Positions 1 to 7,892 are shown, counted from the first letter of the stretch. The stretch is DNA of 9,012 nt from Lonsdalea britannica (GCF_946477055.1 NZ_CAMKXG010000142.1:1-9012), one strand, 5' to 3'. Notes: generated by a model not told the origin, from the letters alone. Numbers and translations: made by a program.

Positions 1-643
1 CGTTGTCGCCGCCAACGATGGCCGCGCCAAATGCGGTCGCAGGCGCAGACTCGCCGCGCACCGACAATGCCGGCATATCCAGGTTCACCGTCCACTTAAC
101 AGCGCCGTCAGCTTCGTTCAGTGCCTGCAGCATACCATTGCTAGTGTGTACCAGCACTACGCCATCGCTGATAACCGGGTGGGAAGTGACTTCCCCGGCG
201 ACCGGCGTCTCCCAGACCTGAGAGCCGTCGTCAGCATTCAGAGCGAACATCTTCGCTCTTTCGCTGCCGACGTAAACGTGATTCCCGGCAACCGAGACGC
301 CGCCGGACAACAGTGCCGGACGGTTCGCCGACAGCAGACCCGTTTTCTCAGACAGGTCCGCCTTCCATTTTTCTTCGCCGTTGCTCAAATCCAGCGCTTT
401 AACCGTACCGCGACGGTCGGCGGCATAAACACGGCTGTCCTGCCAGGCCGGACGCAGATTGGAATAGAAATCACCGATACCGCTGCCGATTGAACGACTC
501 CAGACTTTAGTCGGCGTGAACTGGTTCTCTACCTGCGGCAGAGGAGACATTTTAACAACGTCTTCTTCACGGTCGAATAGCGAACAGCCGCTCAGCAGGG
601 CAGTTGAAACCAGTCCTACCAAAAGTGTTTTACGCAATTGCAT
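1..643 (-). CDS. bamB: Outer membrane protein assembly factor BamB (5' part, truncated by window edge)
   Basis: BamB is an outer-membrane lipoprotein of the BAM complex. It binds BamA and helps fold and insert beta-barrel proteins. The first 214 codons are visible, just over half of the roughly 392-residue E. coli protein; the rest lies left of position 1. The N-terminus is a lipoprotein signal, a short basic start and hydrophobic core ending in lipobox L17-S-G-C20. Residue +2 after Cys is Ser, which favours Lol sorting to the outer membrane. The segment EEDVVKMSPLP and later HTSNG and LQALNEADGAVKWTVNLDMP match the beta-propeller (PQQ-like repeat) region of the E. coli protein as I remember it. 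The ATG at 643 is preceded by GAGGAA (648-653), which directly follows the yfgM stop, so the two genes are 10 bp apart and surely cotranscribed. Confidence 0.96.
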   Translation of the reverse strand, partial: MQLRKTLLVGLVSTALLSGCSLFDREEDVVKMSPLPQVENQFTPTKVWSRSIGSGIGDFYSNLRPAWQDSRVYAADRRGTVKALDLSNGEEKWKADLSEKTGLLSANRPALLSGGVSVAGNHVYVGSERAKMFALNADDGSQVWETPVAGEVTSHPVISDGVVLVHTSNGMLQALNEADGAVKWTVNLDMPALSVRGESAPATAFGAAIVGGDN

Positions 644-653
644 GGAATTCCTC

Positions 654-1268
654 TTAGCTGGACAGGTTGTTCAGTTTCATTCGTAACAGGGCCTGCAGCC
701 CCTGAGGAGGCTGAGACTCAATGCCTTTGTCGTACGCATCACGCGCACCCTGATTATCACCTTTGCTGACCAGAACGTCGCCGCGAACGTCTGCAACCAT
801 AGCGGCCCAGCCTTCGGTTTTGATGGCATCCAGCGTTTTCAGCGCGTCATCCGCTTTGTTCTGCGCGAGCTGCACACGCGCCAGACGCAGGTTGATCAGC
901 GTTTGCAGATCGGCGTTATTGCTCTGAGAGAGCGCTTGAGTCAGCTGCTGCTCTGCTTTAGCGAAGTCTTTCAGCTCAGCATAGTGAGCCGCCAGCTCCA
1001 TAGAGGCGAGCGCGCCGTAGTTGTTCTTGTTGCTGGCAGCAAACGCTTCCACCGCCGTGGTGCCCTTACCTGCCGTCAGCGTTTCACTGGCCTGCTGATA
1101 GGCCGACGATGTTGCCATCGCGCTGTTGTCCTCATGGCTCTGCCAGAAGCGCCAACCGACCAGCGCTCCTATCCCCAGGACCACACCGACAGCCAACGCC
1201 TTTCCGTTTTCTCTCAGGAAACGTCGCAGCGCATCAACCTGTTCATTCTCTGTGGTATAGACTTCCAC
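654..1268 (-). CDS. yfgM: YfgM, SecYEG-associated TPR-like membrane protein
   Basis: This 204-residue protein is close to the 206 residues of E. coli YfgM. In E. coli YfgM is a single-pass inner-membrane protein with a large periplasmic domain; it binds PpiD and the SecYEG translocon, joins the periplasmic chaperone network and has been linked to RcsB stability. Visible here are a charged cytoplasmic N-terminus (about 1-23), one membrane segment (about 24-42) and a helical TPR-like domain. That domain contains the conserved strings NYGALAS, INLRLARVQ, GWAAMVADVRGD and the end MKLNNLS. The start is GTG at 1268, with an AGGAGA ribosome site (about 1277-1282) overlapping the TGA stop of hisS; the gap is 13 bp. 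That arrangement suggests translational coupling to hisS. bamB follows 10 bp downstream. Confidence 0.95.
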   Translation of the reverse strand: MEVYTTENEQVDALRRFLRENGKALAVGVVLGIGALVGWRFWQSHEDNSAMATSSAYQQASETLTAGKGTTAVEAFAASNKNNYGALASMELAAHYAELKDFAKAEQQLTQALSQSNNADLQTLINLRLARVQLAQNKADDALKTLDAIKTEGWAAMVADVRGDVLVSKGDNQGARDAYDKGIESQPPQGLQALLRMKLNNLSS

Positions 1269-1281
1269 GGTGTCTTTCTCC

Positions 1282-2556
1282 TCAATCCAGTAGCGTCGTC
1301 AGCCGGGCTGCAACGTCAGCCTGCGCCAGAGTTTCTTGTTCGCCGCTGGACAAGTTTTTCACCACTGCCTGTCCTGCCGCGACTTCATTTTCGCCTAGCA
1401 CCAGAGCGACACGCGCCCCGCTTTTATCCGCACGAGCAAACTGCTTTTTAAAGTTGCCGCCGCCGAAGTTGGTCATCAGCTTCAACCCAGGCAGCGCGTC
1501 ACGCAGCGACTCCGCCAGCAACATAGCCGCGCTCTGCGTTCCCGCACCGGAAGAAATGACGTAAACGTCCACGCCCGGTAGCGCTTTGTACTCTGGATTG
1601 ACCGTCTGAACCAGCAGTACCAAACGCTCTAAGCCCATCGCGAAACCGACCGCAGGCGTGCTGGAACCGCCCAGCTGTTCCACCATGCCATCGTAGCGTC
1701 CACCGCCGCACACTGTGCCCTGTGAACCGAGGCTGGAGGTCACCCATTCGAAGACGGTGCGGTTGTAATAATCCAGCCCACGGACCAGGCGCGGATTAAC
1801 CTTATATGGGATGCTCGCCTGCGTTAAAAGTTCACACAGGCCGTCAAAATGCTCGCGCGACTCGTCATCGAGGTAATCCGTCAGGACCGGCGCGTCGTTT
1901 AACAGCGTCTGCACATCGCGATTTTTGGAATCCAGTACGCGCAGCGGATTGGTGTACATACGACGTTTGCAGTCTTCGTCCAGGACATCCTGATGCTGTT
2001 CCAGAAACGCAATCAGCGCCTCGCGGTAGCGCGCACGCGCTTCCAGCGAGCCAATGGAGTTCAGTTCCAGCGAAACGTGTTCGGCGATGCCCAGCTCACG
2101 CCACCAGCGCGCGGTCATCATGATCATTTCGGCATCGATATCCGGGCCTTTCAGACCGAAAACTTCACAACCGAGCTGATGGAACTGACGATAGCGGCCT
2201 TTCTGCGGACGTTCGTGACGGAACATCGGGCCCGAGTACCACAGACGCTGTTCCTGATTGTAGAGGATGCCGTGCTCAATGCCTGCGCGGACGCAGCTTG
2301 CCGTGTTCTCAGGGCGCAGCGTCAGGCTATCGCCGTTACGGTCCTCGAACGTGTACATCTCTTTTTCTACGACGTCGGTGACTTCACCGATAGCGCGCTT
2401 GAACAGAGAAGTCTGCTCAACGATAGGCGTGCGAATCTCGCTATAACCATAGCTGGCAAGCACCTGTTTCAGGCTGCCTTCAATACGTTGCCATAAAGCC
2501 GTATCGGCCGGCAGGTAGTCGTTCATGCCTCGGATGGCTTGGATATTTTTTGCCAC
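1282..2556 (-). CDS. hisS: Histidine--tRNA ligase
   Basis: HisRS charges tRNA-His with histidine in the cytoplasm. The length of 424 residues equals that of the E. coli enzyme. Class II synthetase features are in place: motif 2 around residues 109-128 ([17 protein letters not shown], with Arg113), the histidine-specific motif LVRGLDYY at 257-264 with catalytic Arg259, GGGRYDG at 284-290, and motif 3 GFAMGLERL at 304-312. The C-terminal anticodon-binding domain covers about 330-424 and includes [20 protein letters not shown]. The start is GTG at 2556, which gives the usual [17 protein letters not shown]-terminus; the ribosome site is weak (GAGA near 2563-2566). A sigma70-like promoter sits just upstream (2594-2623), so hisS probably opens its own transcript carrying yfgM and bamB. 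Confidence 0.98.
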   Translation of the reverse strand: MAKNIQAIRGMNDYLPADTALWQRIEGSLKQVLASYGYSEIRTPIVEQTSLFKRAIGEVTDVVEKEMYTFEDRNGDSLTLRPENTASCVRAGIEHGILYNQEQRLWYSGPMFRHERPQKGRYRQFHQLGCEVFGLKGPDIDAEMIMMTARWWRELGIAEHVSLELNSIGSLEARARYREALIAFLEQHQDVLDEDCKRRMYTNPLRVLDSKNRDVQTLLNDAPVLTDYLDDESREHFDGLCELLTQASIPYKVNPRLVRGLDYYNRTVFEWVTSSLGSQGTVCGGGRYDGMVEQLGGSSTPAVGFAMGLERLVLLVQTVNPEYKALPGVDVYVISSGAGTQSAAMLLAESLRDALPGLKLMTNFGGGNFKKQFARADKSGARVALVLGENEVAAGQAVVKNLSSGEQETLAQADVAARLTTLLD

Positions 2557-2593
2557 GTCAGTTCTCTAATCCGTTTTCTCGAAAATAGGCCCG

Positions 2594-2623
2594 ATTATAG
2601 GGGGAACGGCACTGCGGCATCAA
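2594..2623 (-). promoter_or_regulatory. Predicted sigma70 promoter of hisS-yfgM-bamB
   Basis: On the minus strand, TTGATG (2618-2623) is followed by an 18-bp spacer and a perfect TATAAT (2594-2599). Transcription would start near 2587, leaving a leader of about 30 nt before the GTG of hisS. It lies in the only sizeable gap (137 bp) between ispG and hisS. Inferred from sequence alone. Confidence 0.7.
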
Positions 2624-2662
2624 TGCGCGACCGTCGCCGTCGGGTTGGGAAGCTGTCGACGA

Positions 2663-2686
2663 GGCGGCATCTTGTGCGATGCCGCC
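2663..2686 (-). terminator. Hairpin after ispG, no U-tract
   Basis: GGCGGCATC (2663-2671) and GATGCCGCC (2678-2686) form a perfect 9-bp stem with a 6-nt loop, starting 7 bp after the ispG stop. On the minus strand the stem is followed by TCGTCGAC, not by a run of T. It is therefore not a typical intrinsic terminator; it may protect the 3' end, mark an RNA processing site or cause partial termination. Confidence 0.5.
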
Positions 2687-2693
2687 ACAGTCA

Positions 2694-3815
2694 TTACTTA
2701 TCGACCACGTTGATGGTGATGCGGTTACTCTCGTTCAACATCGCCGCTTTGGCGCGGATCTTCGACTCCAGCTGGTCGATCATCTGTTCGTTGTCGAATC
2801 GCTCACGCTGGCGAACGCCGTCTTCATAAAAACCGCTTTTCTTGTTGCCGCCGGTCACGCCCAGCGTCGATACCAGCGCTTCGCCCGGCCCGTTAACCAC
2901 GCAGCCGATGATCGATACATCCATCGGCGTGATGATATCTTCCAGCCGCTGTTCCAGCGCGTTAACGGTGCCAATCACGTCGAACTCCTGACGCGAGCAG
3001 GTCGGGCAGGCAATAAAGTTGATGCCACGCGCGCGAATACGCAGCGACTTCAAAATATCAAAACCGACTTTCACTTCTTCGACCGGGTCGGCCGCCAGCG
3101 AGATGCGCAGCGTATCGCCAATCCCTTCGGAGAGCAGCAGGCCCAGACCAATGGCGGACTTCACCGACCCACTCCGTGCGCCGCCAGCTTCGGTGATACC
3201 GAGATGCAGCGGCTGATCGATGCGGGAGGCCAGCAAGCGGTAGGACTGGACAGCCAGGAAGACGTCGGAGGCCTTCACGCTGACTTTGAACTGGTCGAAG
3301 TTAAGCCGGTCGAGAATGTCGACGTGACGCATAGCGGATTCCAGCAGCGCTTCCGGCGTTGGCTCACCGTACTTTTCCTGCAGATCCTTTTCCAGCGAAC
3401 CAGCGTTGACGCCGATACGAATCGGGATGTTGTTGTCCCGTGCGCAGTCCACGACAGAGCGAATGCGCTCTTCGTTGCCGATATTACCGGGGTTGATGCG
3501 TAAGCAATCCACGCCGTATTCAGCGACTTTCAGCGCGATGCGATAGTCAAAATGAATATCCGCTACCAGCGGCACGTTCACCTGTTGTTTGATCAGCTTG
3601 AATGCCTCGGCGGCATCCATCGTGGGGACGGAAACGCGAACGATGTCGACGCCCACGCGCTCCAACGCTTTGATTTGATTTACCGTTGCTTCAACATTCG
3701 TTGTGCGGGTGTTCGTCATCGACTGCACCGCGATCGGCGCACCGTCACCGACGGGCACCTTACCAACGTAAATGCGCTTTGATTTGCGACGGGTTATGGG
3801 TGCGGGGTTATTCAC
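2694..3815 (-). CDS. ispG: 4-hydroxy-3-methylbut-2-en-1-yl diphosphate synthase (IspG/GcpE)
   Basis: IspG is the [4Fe-4S] enzyme that converts methylerythritol cyclodiphosphate (MEcPP) to HMBPP in the MEP pathway for isoprenoid precursors. The length of 373 residues matches E. coli (372). Cluster ligands are visible at Cys270 and Cys273 ([12 protein letters not shown]), Cys305 and Glu312 ([10 protein letters not shown]). The TIM-barrel part contains [12 protein letters not shown] (27-38), [15 protein letters not shown] (81-95), [10 protein letters not shown] (104-113) and [19 protein letters not shown] (132-150). The GTG start at 3815 is supported by a strong GGAGG (3823-3827) placed 7 nt upstream and by the fit to the family N-terminus. 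It follows rodZ after 36 bp. The C-terminal tail after about residue 335 differs from E. coli, as is usual in this region. Confidence 0.98.
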   Translation of the reverse strand: MNNPAPITRRKSKRIYVGKVPVGDGAPIAVQSMTNTRTTNVEATVNQIKALERVGVDIVRVSVPTMDAAEAFKLIKQQVNVPLVADIHFDYRIALKVAEYGVDCLRINPGNIGNEERIRSVVDCARDNNIPIRIGVNAGSLEKDLQEKYGEPTPEALLESAMRHVDILDRLNFDQFKVSVKASDVFLAVQSYRLLASRIDQPLHLGITEAGGARSGSVKSAIGLGLLLSEGIGDTLRISLAADPVEEVKVGFDILKSLRIRARGINFIACPTCSRQEFDVIGTVNALEQRLEDIITPMDVSIIGCVVNGPGEALVSTLGVTGGNKKSGFYEDGVRQRERFDNEQMIDQLESKIRAKAAMLNESNRITINVVDK

Positions 3816-3820
3816 AACTT

Positions 3821-3827
3821 CACCTCC
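3821..3827 (-). promoter_or_regulatory. Strong ribosome binding site of ispG
   Basis: GGAGGTG on the minus strand sits 7 nt (counted from GGAGG) before the GTG at 3815. It decides the start codon: no ATG in this frame lies nearby. A CCGGCC/GGCCGG inverted repeat (3840-3845 with 3857-3862) spans the rodZ stop just upstream and could form a small hairpin in the mRNA. Confidence 0.75.
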
Positions 3828-3851
3828 AAAATGCCGCTACCGGCCGGAAAA

Positions 3852-4841
3852 TTACTGGCCGGCCAGCGTTAAACGTGCAACCTGATTGCTTTTGACGTAC
3901 TGACTCAAATCCACCGGTTTACCCTGATACTGAATATGTACAGCAGCAGGCGCGCCGATTTTGAGTCGATAAGGAGGTTGTCCGCTCAGATTCAGCGAAC
4001 CGCCGTTGCGTTGCATACCGCTGAACAGTTTTTTGCCGGTGCTATCCACCACTTCCAGCCAGCAGTCAGCAGAGAACGACATGGCTAATGCGTTAGACGC
4101 TGGAGCGGAAGGCGCCGGAGTCTCAACGGCCGGAGCCGCCGAAGAAGATGGCGCTGGAGAAGGTTGAGCCGGGGATGCCGTCTGCGAAGGAGCAGGCGTG
4201 ACAGGAGCCACAGGCACAGGCGCATTGGTCGCCGCTGGCGTGGACGCCGCCGAGGAAGCGTCGGCAGGCGGCGTCACCTCGGGAGTGGTCGCCCCCGTGG
4301 CGCTATCGTCCGGGACAACCGGGTCCGGTTCGCCATTTCCTAAATCCAGCGGTTGTCCATCTTGCGAAGTCTGCGTAGCGTTCGCATGATCGACCATAGA
4401 ATTGATTTCCTGCTGCTGCGCCTGATGATTCTGCCACCACCAGGCGACCGTTAACCCCAATACCCCCAGCAAAATGATCCAGGTAAAGGTCATCAGCCAG
4501 CCGTCGCGCTTTTTACGACTTTTGCCCAGCGCGAGGTGCTGCATAGGGGAAACGTTAGAGGTACGACTCGGCACCACGTGTTTTTCCAGCATCGGCAGCA
4601 GCTCATCTTCGGGCAGATGCACCAGCTTGGCATAAGAACGGATATATCCACGCAGGAATGTCGGCGCAAGGCCGGCAGGCGTGTTGTCTTCTTCAATCTC
4701 GCGAACGGTGGAGACTTTAAGGCACAACCTTTCCGCGACGACTTGCTGCGACAACCCTAAGCTTTCACGCGCCTGACGCAGTCGTTCCCCAGGAGTGGCT
4801 ATGGGTGATGCTGTTTTATCTTGATTGGCTTCAGTATTCAT
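3852..4841 (-). CDS. rodZ: Cytoskeleton protein RodZ
   Basis: RodZ is a bitopic inner-membrane protein that links MreB filaments to the cell-wall elongation machinery and sets rod shape. At 329 residues it is close to E. coli RodZ (about 337). In order: a short polar N-terminus; a cytoplasmic helix-turn-helix domain (about 18-85, [20 protein letters not shown]) that contacts MreB; a basic patch KSRKKR (107-112); one membrane segment (about 114-136); a periplasmic linker rich in Pro, Ala, Ser and Thr (about 175-250); and a beta-rich C-terminal domain (DUF4115, about 252-329, with [19 protein letters not shown]). The ATG at 4841 lies inside the end of pilW (11-bp overlap) and has no good Shine-Dalgarno, so translation probably depends on ribosomes finishing pilW. 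ispG follows after 36 bp. Confidence 0.96.
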   Translation of the reverse strand: MNTEANQDKTASPIATPGERLRQARESLGLSQQVVAERLCLKVSTVREIEEDNTPAGLAPTFLRGYIRSYAKLVHLPEDELLPMLEKHVVPSRTSNVSPMQHLALGKSRKKRDGWLMTFTWIILLGVLGLTVAWWWQNHQAQQQEINSMVDHANATQTSQDGQPLDLGNGEPDPVVPDDSATGATTPEVTPPADASSAASTPAATNAPVPVAPVTPAPSQTASPAQPSPAPSSSAAPAVETPAPSAPASNALAMSFSADCWLEVVDSTGKKLFSGMQRNGGSLNLSGQPPYRLKIGAPAAVHIQYQGKPVDLSQYVKSNQVARLTLAGQ

Positions 4842-5589
4842 TAGCTAAGAACTGCTGGTACTGTTTAGATTGTGGAAAACTTCGCGCCAACATCGCACCG
4901 TAACGCATCGCGTCATCGGTATCCCCCGCCAGCGCGGCGAAACGAATCTGTAGCCATAAACTTTCGGCACTCGCCGGAAATTTCGGCTGATAAATATTCA
5001 AGAGCACCCGCGTTTGTTGTGGATGACCGGCATGCATACGATGCTCGGCTTCCGCGAGTAGGCGTCGACCTTTGCGAGGGTCGTAGTTCAGCGCCCGACG
5101 AAGTCGTTGCTTCGCCTCATCAGACTGCCCTGCGTCTAAAAAACAATAACCGGCGTTTTCCAGAGCATCGGCAACCTGCGGATAATCTGCGAGCTGCGTT
5201 GCGCGGCTAAACTGTTGTTGCGCCGTTACATACTGCCCTAAACCACACAGAAACGCACCGTAATTATTCATTACGCTCCCGTTCGAAGGGCTCTGTCGCA
5301 ACAACTGCTGATAACGTTTTTCAGCCGCTGCATTTTCACCAATTTGCTGTTCGTATAGCGCCATACCCAATTGGGTACGGTAGTCATCCGGGGCCGCTTT
5401 CAAGGCGCTGAGCAGGTTGCTGTGCGCGACGTCAAACTGTCCGCGCTCCAGATAGGCCAACCCCAGTTGCAAACGCGTCTGCGCCTGCGGCGAGAGTGAG
5501 TCTGTTTCTGCGGTGCTCACGCACCCGCCGATCATCACACATAACACGGCCAAACTACGCCACCACCGTCCCTGCCGCCGTGAATTCAT
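4831..5589 (-). CDS. pilW: PilW/PilF-like TPR lipoprotein (type IV pilus biogenesis/stability family)
   Basis: The 252-residue product has a basic N-terminus and hydrophobic stretch ending in lipobox I20-G-G-C23. The next residue is Val, not Asp, so outer-membrane sorting is expected. The rest is tetratricopeptide repeats, roughly 36-69, 70-103, 104-137 and 140-173, then looser helical pairs to the end. These show the TPR pattern ([49 protein letters not shown]). This domain set, size and place between rlmN and rodZ match PilW/PilF, the pilotin that supports secretin or type IV pilus assembly in Neisseria and Pseudomonas. Whether it serves a pilus here is unknown; no other pilus gene is in the window. 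The ATG at 5589 has AAGGAT (5598-5603) 8 nt upstream. The 137-bp gap to rlmN has small GC-rich hairpins but no convincing promoter. Confidence 0.88.
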   Translation of the reverse strand: MNSRRQGRWWRSLAVLCVMIGGCVSTAETDSLSPQAQTRLQLGLAYLERGQFDVAHSNLLSALKAAPDDYRTQLGMALYEQQIGENAAAEKRYQQLLRQSPSNGSVMNNYGAFLCGLGQYVTAQQQFSRATQLADYPQVADALENAGYCFLDAGQSDEAKQRLRRALNYDPRKGRRLLAEAEHRMHAGHPQQTRVLLNIYQPKFPASAESLWLQIRFAALAGDTDDAMRYGAMLARSFPQSKQYQQFLANEY

Positions 5590-5703
5590 CGCTGACTATC
5601 CTTAGCCATTGTCTCTCGCCGAAGGCCGGCGGCCCCGGTTATATGAGTCCGCCGTTACCACAGCATAGTATGATAAGCCCCTGAAATGTATTTATCATCA
5701 GTC

Positions 5704-5719
5704 CGGCCCTCTCGGGCCG
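5704..5719 (-). other. Small GC-rich hairpin after rlmN
   Basis: CGGCCC (5704-5709) and GGGCCG (5714-5719) make a 6-bp stem with a tetraloop, beginning 7 bp past the rlmN stop. No T-run follows on the minus strand. It may be a 3'-end stabiliser or weak pause site. A second short stem (5617-5621 with 5627-5631) lies just before the pilW ribosome site. Confidence 0.35.
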
Positions 5720-5726
5720 ACCACGA

Positions 5727-6905
5727 TCATACACTTTTAACGGCTATCGTATCCTTGACCATTTTTTTCTTCATCGTGCGCTTGGTACGGTCAACGACTT
5801 CCCCGGCCAACTGTCCACAGGCCGCATCAATGTCGTCGCCGCGCGTTTTACGAACGATGGTGGTGAAACCATATTCCATCAGTACCTTGGAGAAACGGTC
5901 AACGCGGCTGTTGGAACTGCGCCCATACGGTGCGCCCGGGAACGGGTTCCACGGGATCAGGTTGATCTTGCACGGCGTATCTTTCAGGCATTCCGCCAAC
6001 TCATGCGCGTGTTCCGTACCGTCGTTGATGTGATCCAACATGACGTATTCGATGGTGACACGTCCCTGATTAGCGTTGGATTTATCCAGGTAACGCCGTA
6101 CTGCCGACAAAAAGGTTTCGATATTATATTTTTTGTTAATCGGCATGATTTCATTACGAATTTCATCGTTCGGCGCGTGCAAAGAAATAGCCAGTGCGAC
6201 GTCGATCATGTCGCCCAGCTTATCCAACGCAGGCACGACGCCGGAAGTCGACAACGTCACACGACGTTTAGACAAACCGAAGCCGAAATCGTCCAGCATG
6301 ATTTCCATCGCAGGCACCACGTTGGTCAGGTTCAGCAGCGGTTCGCCCATGCCCATCATGACAACGTTAGTGATAGGACGCTGCCCGGTGACTTTAGCCG
6401 CGCCGATAATTTTCGCCGCGCGCCATACCTGACCGATGATTTCAGAAACGCGCAGGTTACGGTTGAACCCTTGCTGCGCCGTCGAGCAAAACTTGCACTC
6501 CAACGCACACCCTACCTGAGAAGATACGCACAGCGTCGCGCGTTCCTCTTCCGGGATGTAGACCGTTTCCACACGCTGGCCGTCGACCAAAATAGCCCAC
6601 TTGATCGTGCCATCAGAGGAGCGCTGCTCATCGACCACGACAGGCGCGCGAATTTCAGCGATCTCCTGCAATTTGGTGCGTAACACCTTATTGATGTCGG
6701 TCATTTCGTTAAAATCATCACAGCAGTAGTGATAAATCCACTTCATGACCTGATCGGCACGAAACGGCTTTTCCCCCATTGAGGCGAAAAAGGCGCGCAT
6801 TTGCTGACGGTTAAGATCCAGCAGGTTGATTTTTTCAGTGCCCGTCGGCTTAACGGCAATAGCGTCAGACTCGGTGGCGATCGGGGATACGGTTTGCTCA
6901 GACAT
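5727..6905 (-). CDS. rlmN: Dual-specificity 23S rRNA (A2503)/tRNA (A37) C2-methyltransferase RlmN
   Basis: RlmN is a radical-SAM enzyme that adds a methyl group to C2 of adenine 2503 in 23S rRNA and of adenine 37 in a subset of tRNAs, which improves decoding accuracy. The cluster motif CxxxCxxC is at Cys133, Cys137 and Cys140 (GCALECKFC). The methyl-carrying cysteine is Cys363 ([11 protein letters not shown]) and the conserved Cys126 is present. All are shifted by exactly 8 from the E. coli numbers (125/129/132, 355, 118), because the N-terminal leader before [13 protein letters not shown] is 8 residues longer. Total length is 392 against 384 residues. Other family strings are [10 protein letters not shown] (183-192) and [10 protein letters not shown] (218-227). 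The start is ATG at 6905; GAGG (6918-6921) is rather far, 12 nt upstream, and a short out-of-frame ATG lies between them. Confidence 0.97.
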   Translation of the reverse strand: MSEQTVSPIATESDAIAVKPTGTEKINLLDLNRQQMRAFFASMGEKPFRADQVMKWIYHYCCDDFNEMTDINKVLRTKLQEIAEIRAPVVVDEQRSSDGTIKWAILVDGQRVETVYIPEEERATLCVSSQVGCALECKFCSTAQQGFNRNLRVSEIIGQVWRAAKIIGAAKVTGQRPITNVVMMGMGEPLLNLTNVVPAMEIMLDDFGFGLSKRRVTLSTSGVVPALDKLGDMIDVALAISLHAPNDEIRNEIMPINKKYNIETFLSAVRRYLDKSNANQGRVTIEYVMLDHINDGTEHAHELAECLKDTPCKINLIPWNPFPGAPYGRSSNSRVDRFSKVLMEYGFTTIVRKTRGDDIDAACGQLAGEVVDRTKRTMKKKMVKDTIAVKSV

Positions 6906-6956
6906 ATTGACTCATGGCCTCGTTGTTACACGTTATGGCTCGAAAGAAGTGATAAG

Positions 6957-7000
6957 GGATAAAGAAACGCCCCGGCCGAGCGCCTGCTCGTTCCGGGGCG
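6957..7000 (-). terminator. Rho-independent terminator of ndk
   Basis: On the minus strand CGCCCCGG (7000-6993) pairs with CCGGGGCG (6975-6968). Inside, CGAGC (6990-6986) pairs with GCTCG (6981-6977) around a 4-nt loop. The long stem is followed by TTTCTTTATCC, an imperfect U-tract. It lies 66 bp past the ndk stop and 52 bp before rlmN, so it should end ndk mRNA, perhaps with some readthrough into rlmN. Confidence 0.8.
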
Positions 7001-7004
7001 CGGC

Positions 7005-7034
7005 ATTGTACAAAGTTTAATACGGAGGTGCCAG
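7005..7034 (-). promoter_or_regulatory. Possible rlmN promoter overlapping the ndk terminator
   Basis: CTGGCA (7029-7034), an 18-bp spacer and TACAAT (7005-7010) match sigma70 hexamers at 4/6 and 5/6. The predicted start point (about 6998) would fall in the first arm of the ndk terminator hairpin. Transcripts from this promoter would thus carry an incomplete or altered stem. Weaker than the hisS and ndk promoters; inference only. Confidence 0.4.
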
Positions 7035-7065
7035 CGCCACTCCGCTTTTAATTCTTTGCCTTAGC

Positions 7066-7497
7066 TCAACGGGTGCGTGCGCACACCTCGTCCGCGCTGA
7101 AGAAGTAGGCGATTTCGCGTTCGGCTGACGCCAGAGAATCAGAACCATGCACCGCATTTTCAGTCATGCTGTCTGCGTAGTCCGCACGCAGCGTCCCCGC
7201 CAGCGCATTCTCGGGATTCGTCGCGCCCATCAGGTCACGGTGACGCTGAACGGCATTTTCGCCTTCCAATACCTGAACCAGGATGGGGCCGGAAGTCATG
7301 AATGTCACCAGACCGTCAAAGAAAGGTTTGCCCTGATGCTCAGCGTAAAAGCCTTCGGCCTGTTCGCGAGTCAAATGAAGCATTTTGGCAGCGACAATGT
7401 TGAAGCCTGCACTTTCAAAGCGGTTATAGATAGCGCCAATCACATTCTTGGCGACCGCATTGGGCTTAATGATAGAAAAAGTACGTTCTACCGTCAT
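7066..7497 (-). CDS. ndk: Nucleoside diphosphate kinase
   Basis: Ndk moves the gamma-phosphate from ATP to other (d)NDPs through a phosphohistidine and so balances nucleotide pools in the cytoplasm. The length of 143 residues equals E. coli Ndk. The active-site His117 lies in NAVHGSDS (115-122). The N-terminal [12 protein letters not shown] carries Lys11, and [17 protein letters not shown] (79-95) supplies nucleotide-contact residues. The whole chain aligns without gaps to the family. The ATG at 7497 has GAGG (7503-7506) 5 nt upstream. It is a single-gene unit with its own promoter upstream and a terminator downstream. Confidence 0.98.
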   Translation of the reverse strand: MTVERTFSIIKPNAVAKNVIGAIYNRFESAGFNIVAAKMLHLTREQAEGFYAEHQGKPFFDGLVTFMTSGPILVQVLEGENAVQRHRDLMGATNPENALAGTLRADYADSMTENAVHGSDSLASAEREIAYFFSADEVCARTR

Positions 7498-7509
7498 AGT
7501 GACCTCGTT

Positions 7510-7555
7510 TGATAACTGTCTGATAACTGCCGGTTAATAAATTATGATCCCGGCA
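7510..7555 (-). repeat. Short direct and inverted repeats in the ndk leader
   Basis: TGATAACTG occurs twice, at 7510-7518 and 7521-7529 (period 11 bp, one helical turn). Immediately beside it TGCCGG (7528-7533) and CCGGCA (7550-7555) form an inverted repeat with a 16-bp loop. Both lie between the predicted ndk -10 box and the start codon, so they would be in the mRNA leader. They could be a regulator site or leader structure; I do not recognise a known consensus. Confidence 0.4.
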
Positions 7556-7571
7556 CCGTAAAGTGGCGCAG

Positions 7572-7600
7572 ATTATAGGGTTGCACCTCCATCTTGCCTA
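7572..7600 (-). promoter_or_regulatory. Predicted sigma70 promoter of ndk
   Basis: TATAAT (7572-7577) is preceded on the minus strand by a 17-bp spacer and TAGGCA (7595-7600, 4/6 match to TTGACA). A better-looking TTGACC (7602-7607) is 24 bp from the -10 box, too far for normal use. The leader would be about 70 nt. Confidence 0.65.
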
Positions 7601-7862
7601 CGGTCAAATAACATTTTTTTAAAATAACGTTATCTTATCGTCCTTTTCTTATCATTATAACGCTGAATCCCTGTGTGGCACCCCCTCTCTGTCCAACCTG
7701 CGAGACGGATGGCAAACATATACGCGCGTTTCATCTGTTTCATCCCTGTGTTCCGGTAACGCTCGCACTCCTGAAATAGAGTGCGCCGAAACTGGCGTTA
7801 GAGGCAGGATTGCGCTTGTCCGCTCTTAAAAAATCGCTGACAATTCAATCCTCATCTTATTC

Positions 7863-7892
7863 CGGGCTGCGTTGACAGCCCGCTCGGGAGGT
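7863..7892 (+). promoter_or_regulatory. Leader hairpin and ribosome binding site of sseA
   Basis: CGGGCTG (7863-7869) and CAGCCCG (7876-7882) form a perfect 7-bp stem with a 6-nt loop. Four bases later comes GGGAGGT (7886-7892), 3 nt before the ATG at 7896. This strong Shine-Dalgarno favours the ATG over the in-frame TTG at 7872, which lies inside the hairpin. The stem could modulate ribosome access. Confidence 0.6.

Noticed and set aside
903..1451. Plus-strand frame spanning the yfgM-hisS junction
   Set aside because: Overlaps two well-supported minus-strand genes and their ribosome site; no recognisable domain.
1993..2496. Plus-strand frame opposite hisS
   Set aside because: Antisense to motif-bearing hisS sequence; composition typical of a shadow frame.
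2679..3503. Long plus-strand frame (274 codons) opposite ispG
   Set aside because: It lies wholly antisense to a gene with all catalytic residues and follows its codon periodicity; the translation (rich in His, Arg, Asp) resembles no family.
5590..5726. Promoter for pilW between rlmN and pilW
   Set aside because: Candidate -10 boxes (e.g. TACTAT, TATGCT) lack any acceptable -35 at the right distance; cotranscription with rlmN is simpler.
6003..6683. Plus-strand frame of 226 codons opposite rlmN
   Set aside because: Antisense shadow of a conserved radical-SAM gene; Arg/His/Phe-rich and without a ribosome site.
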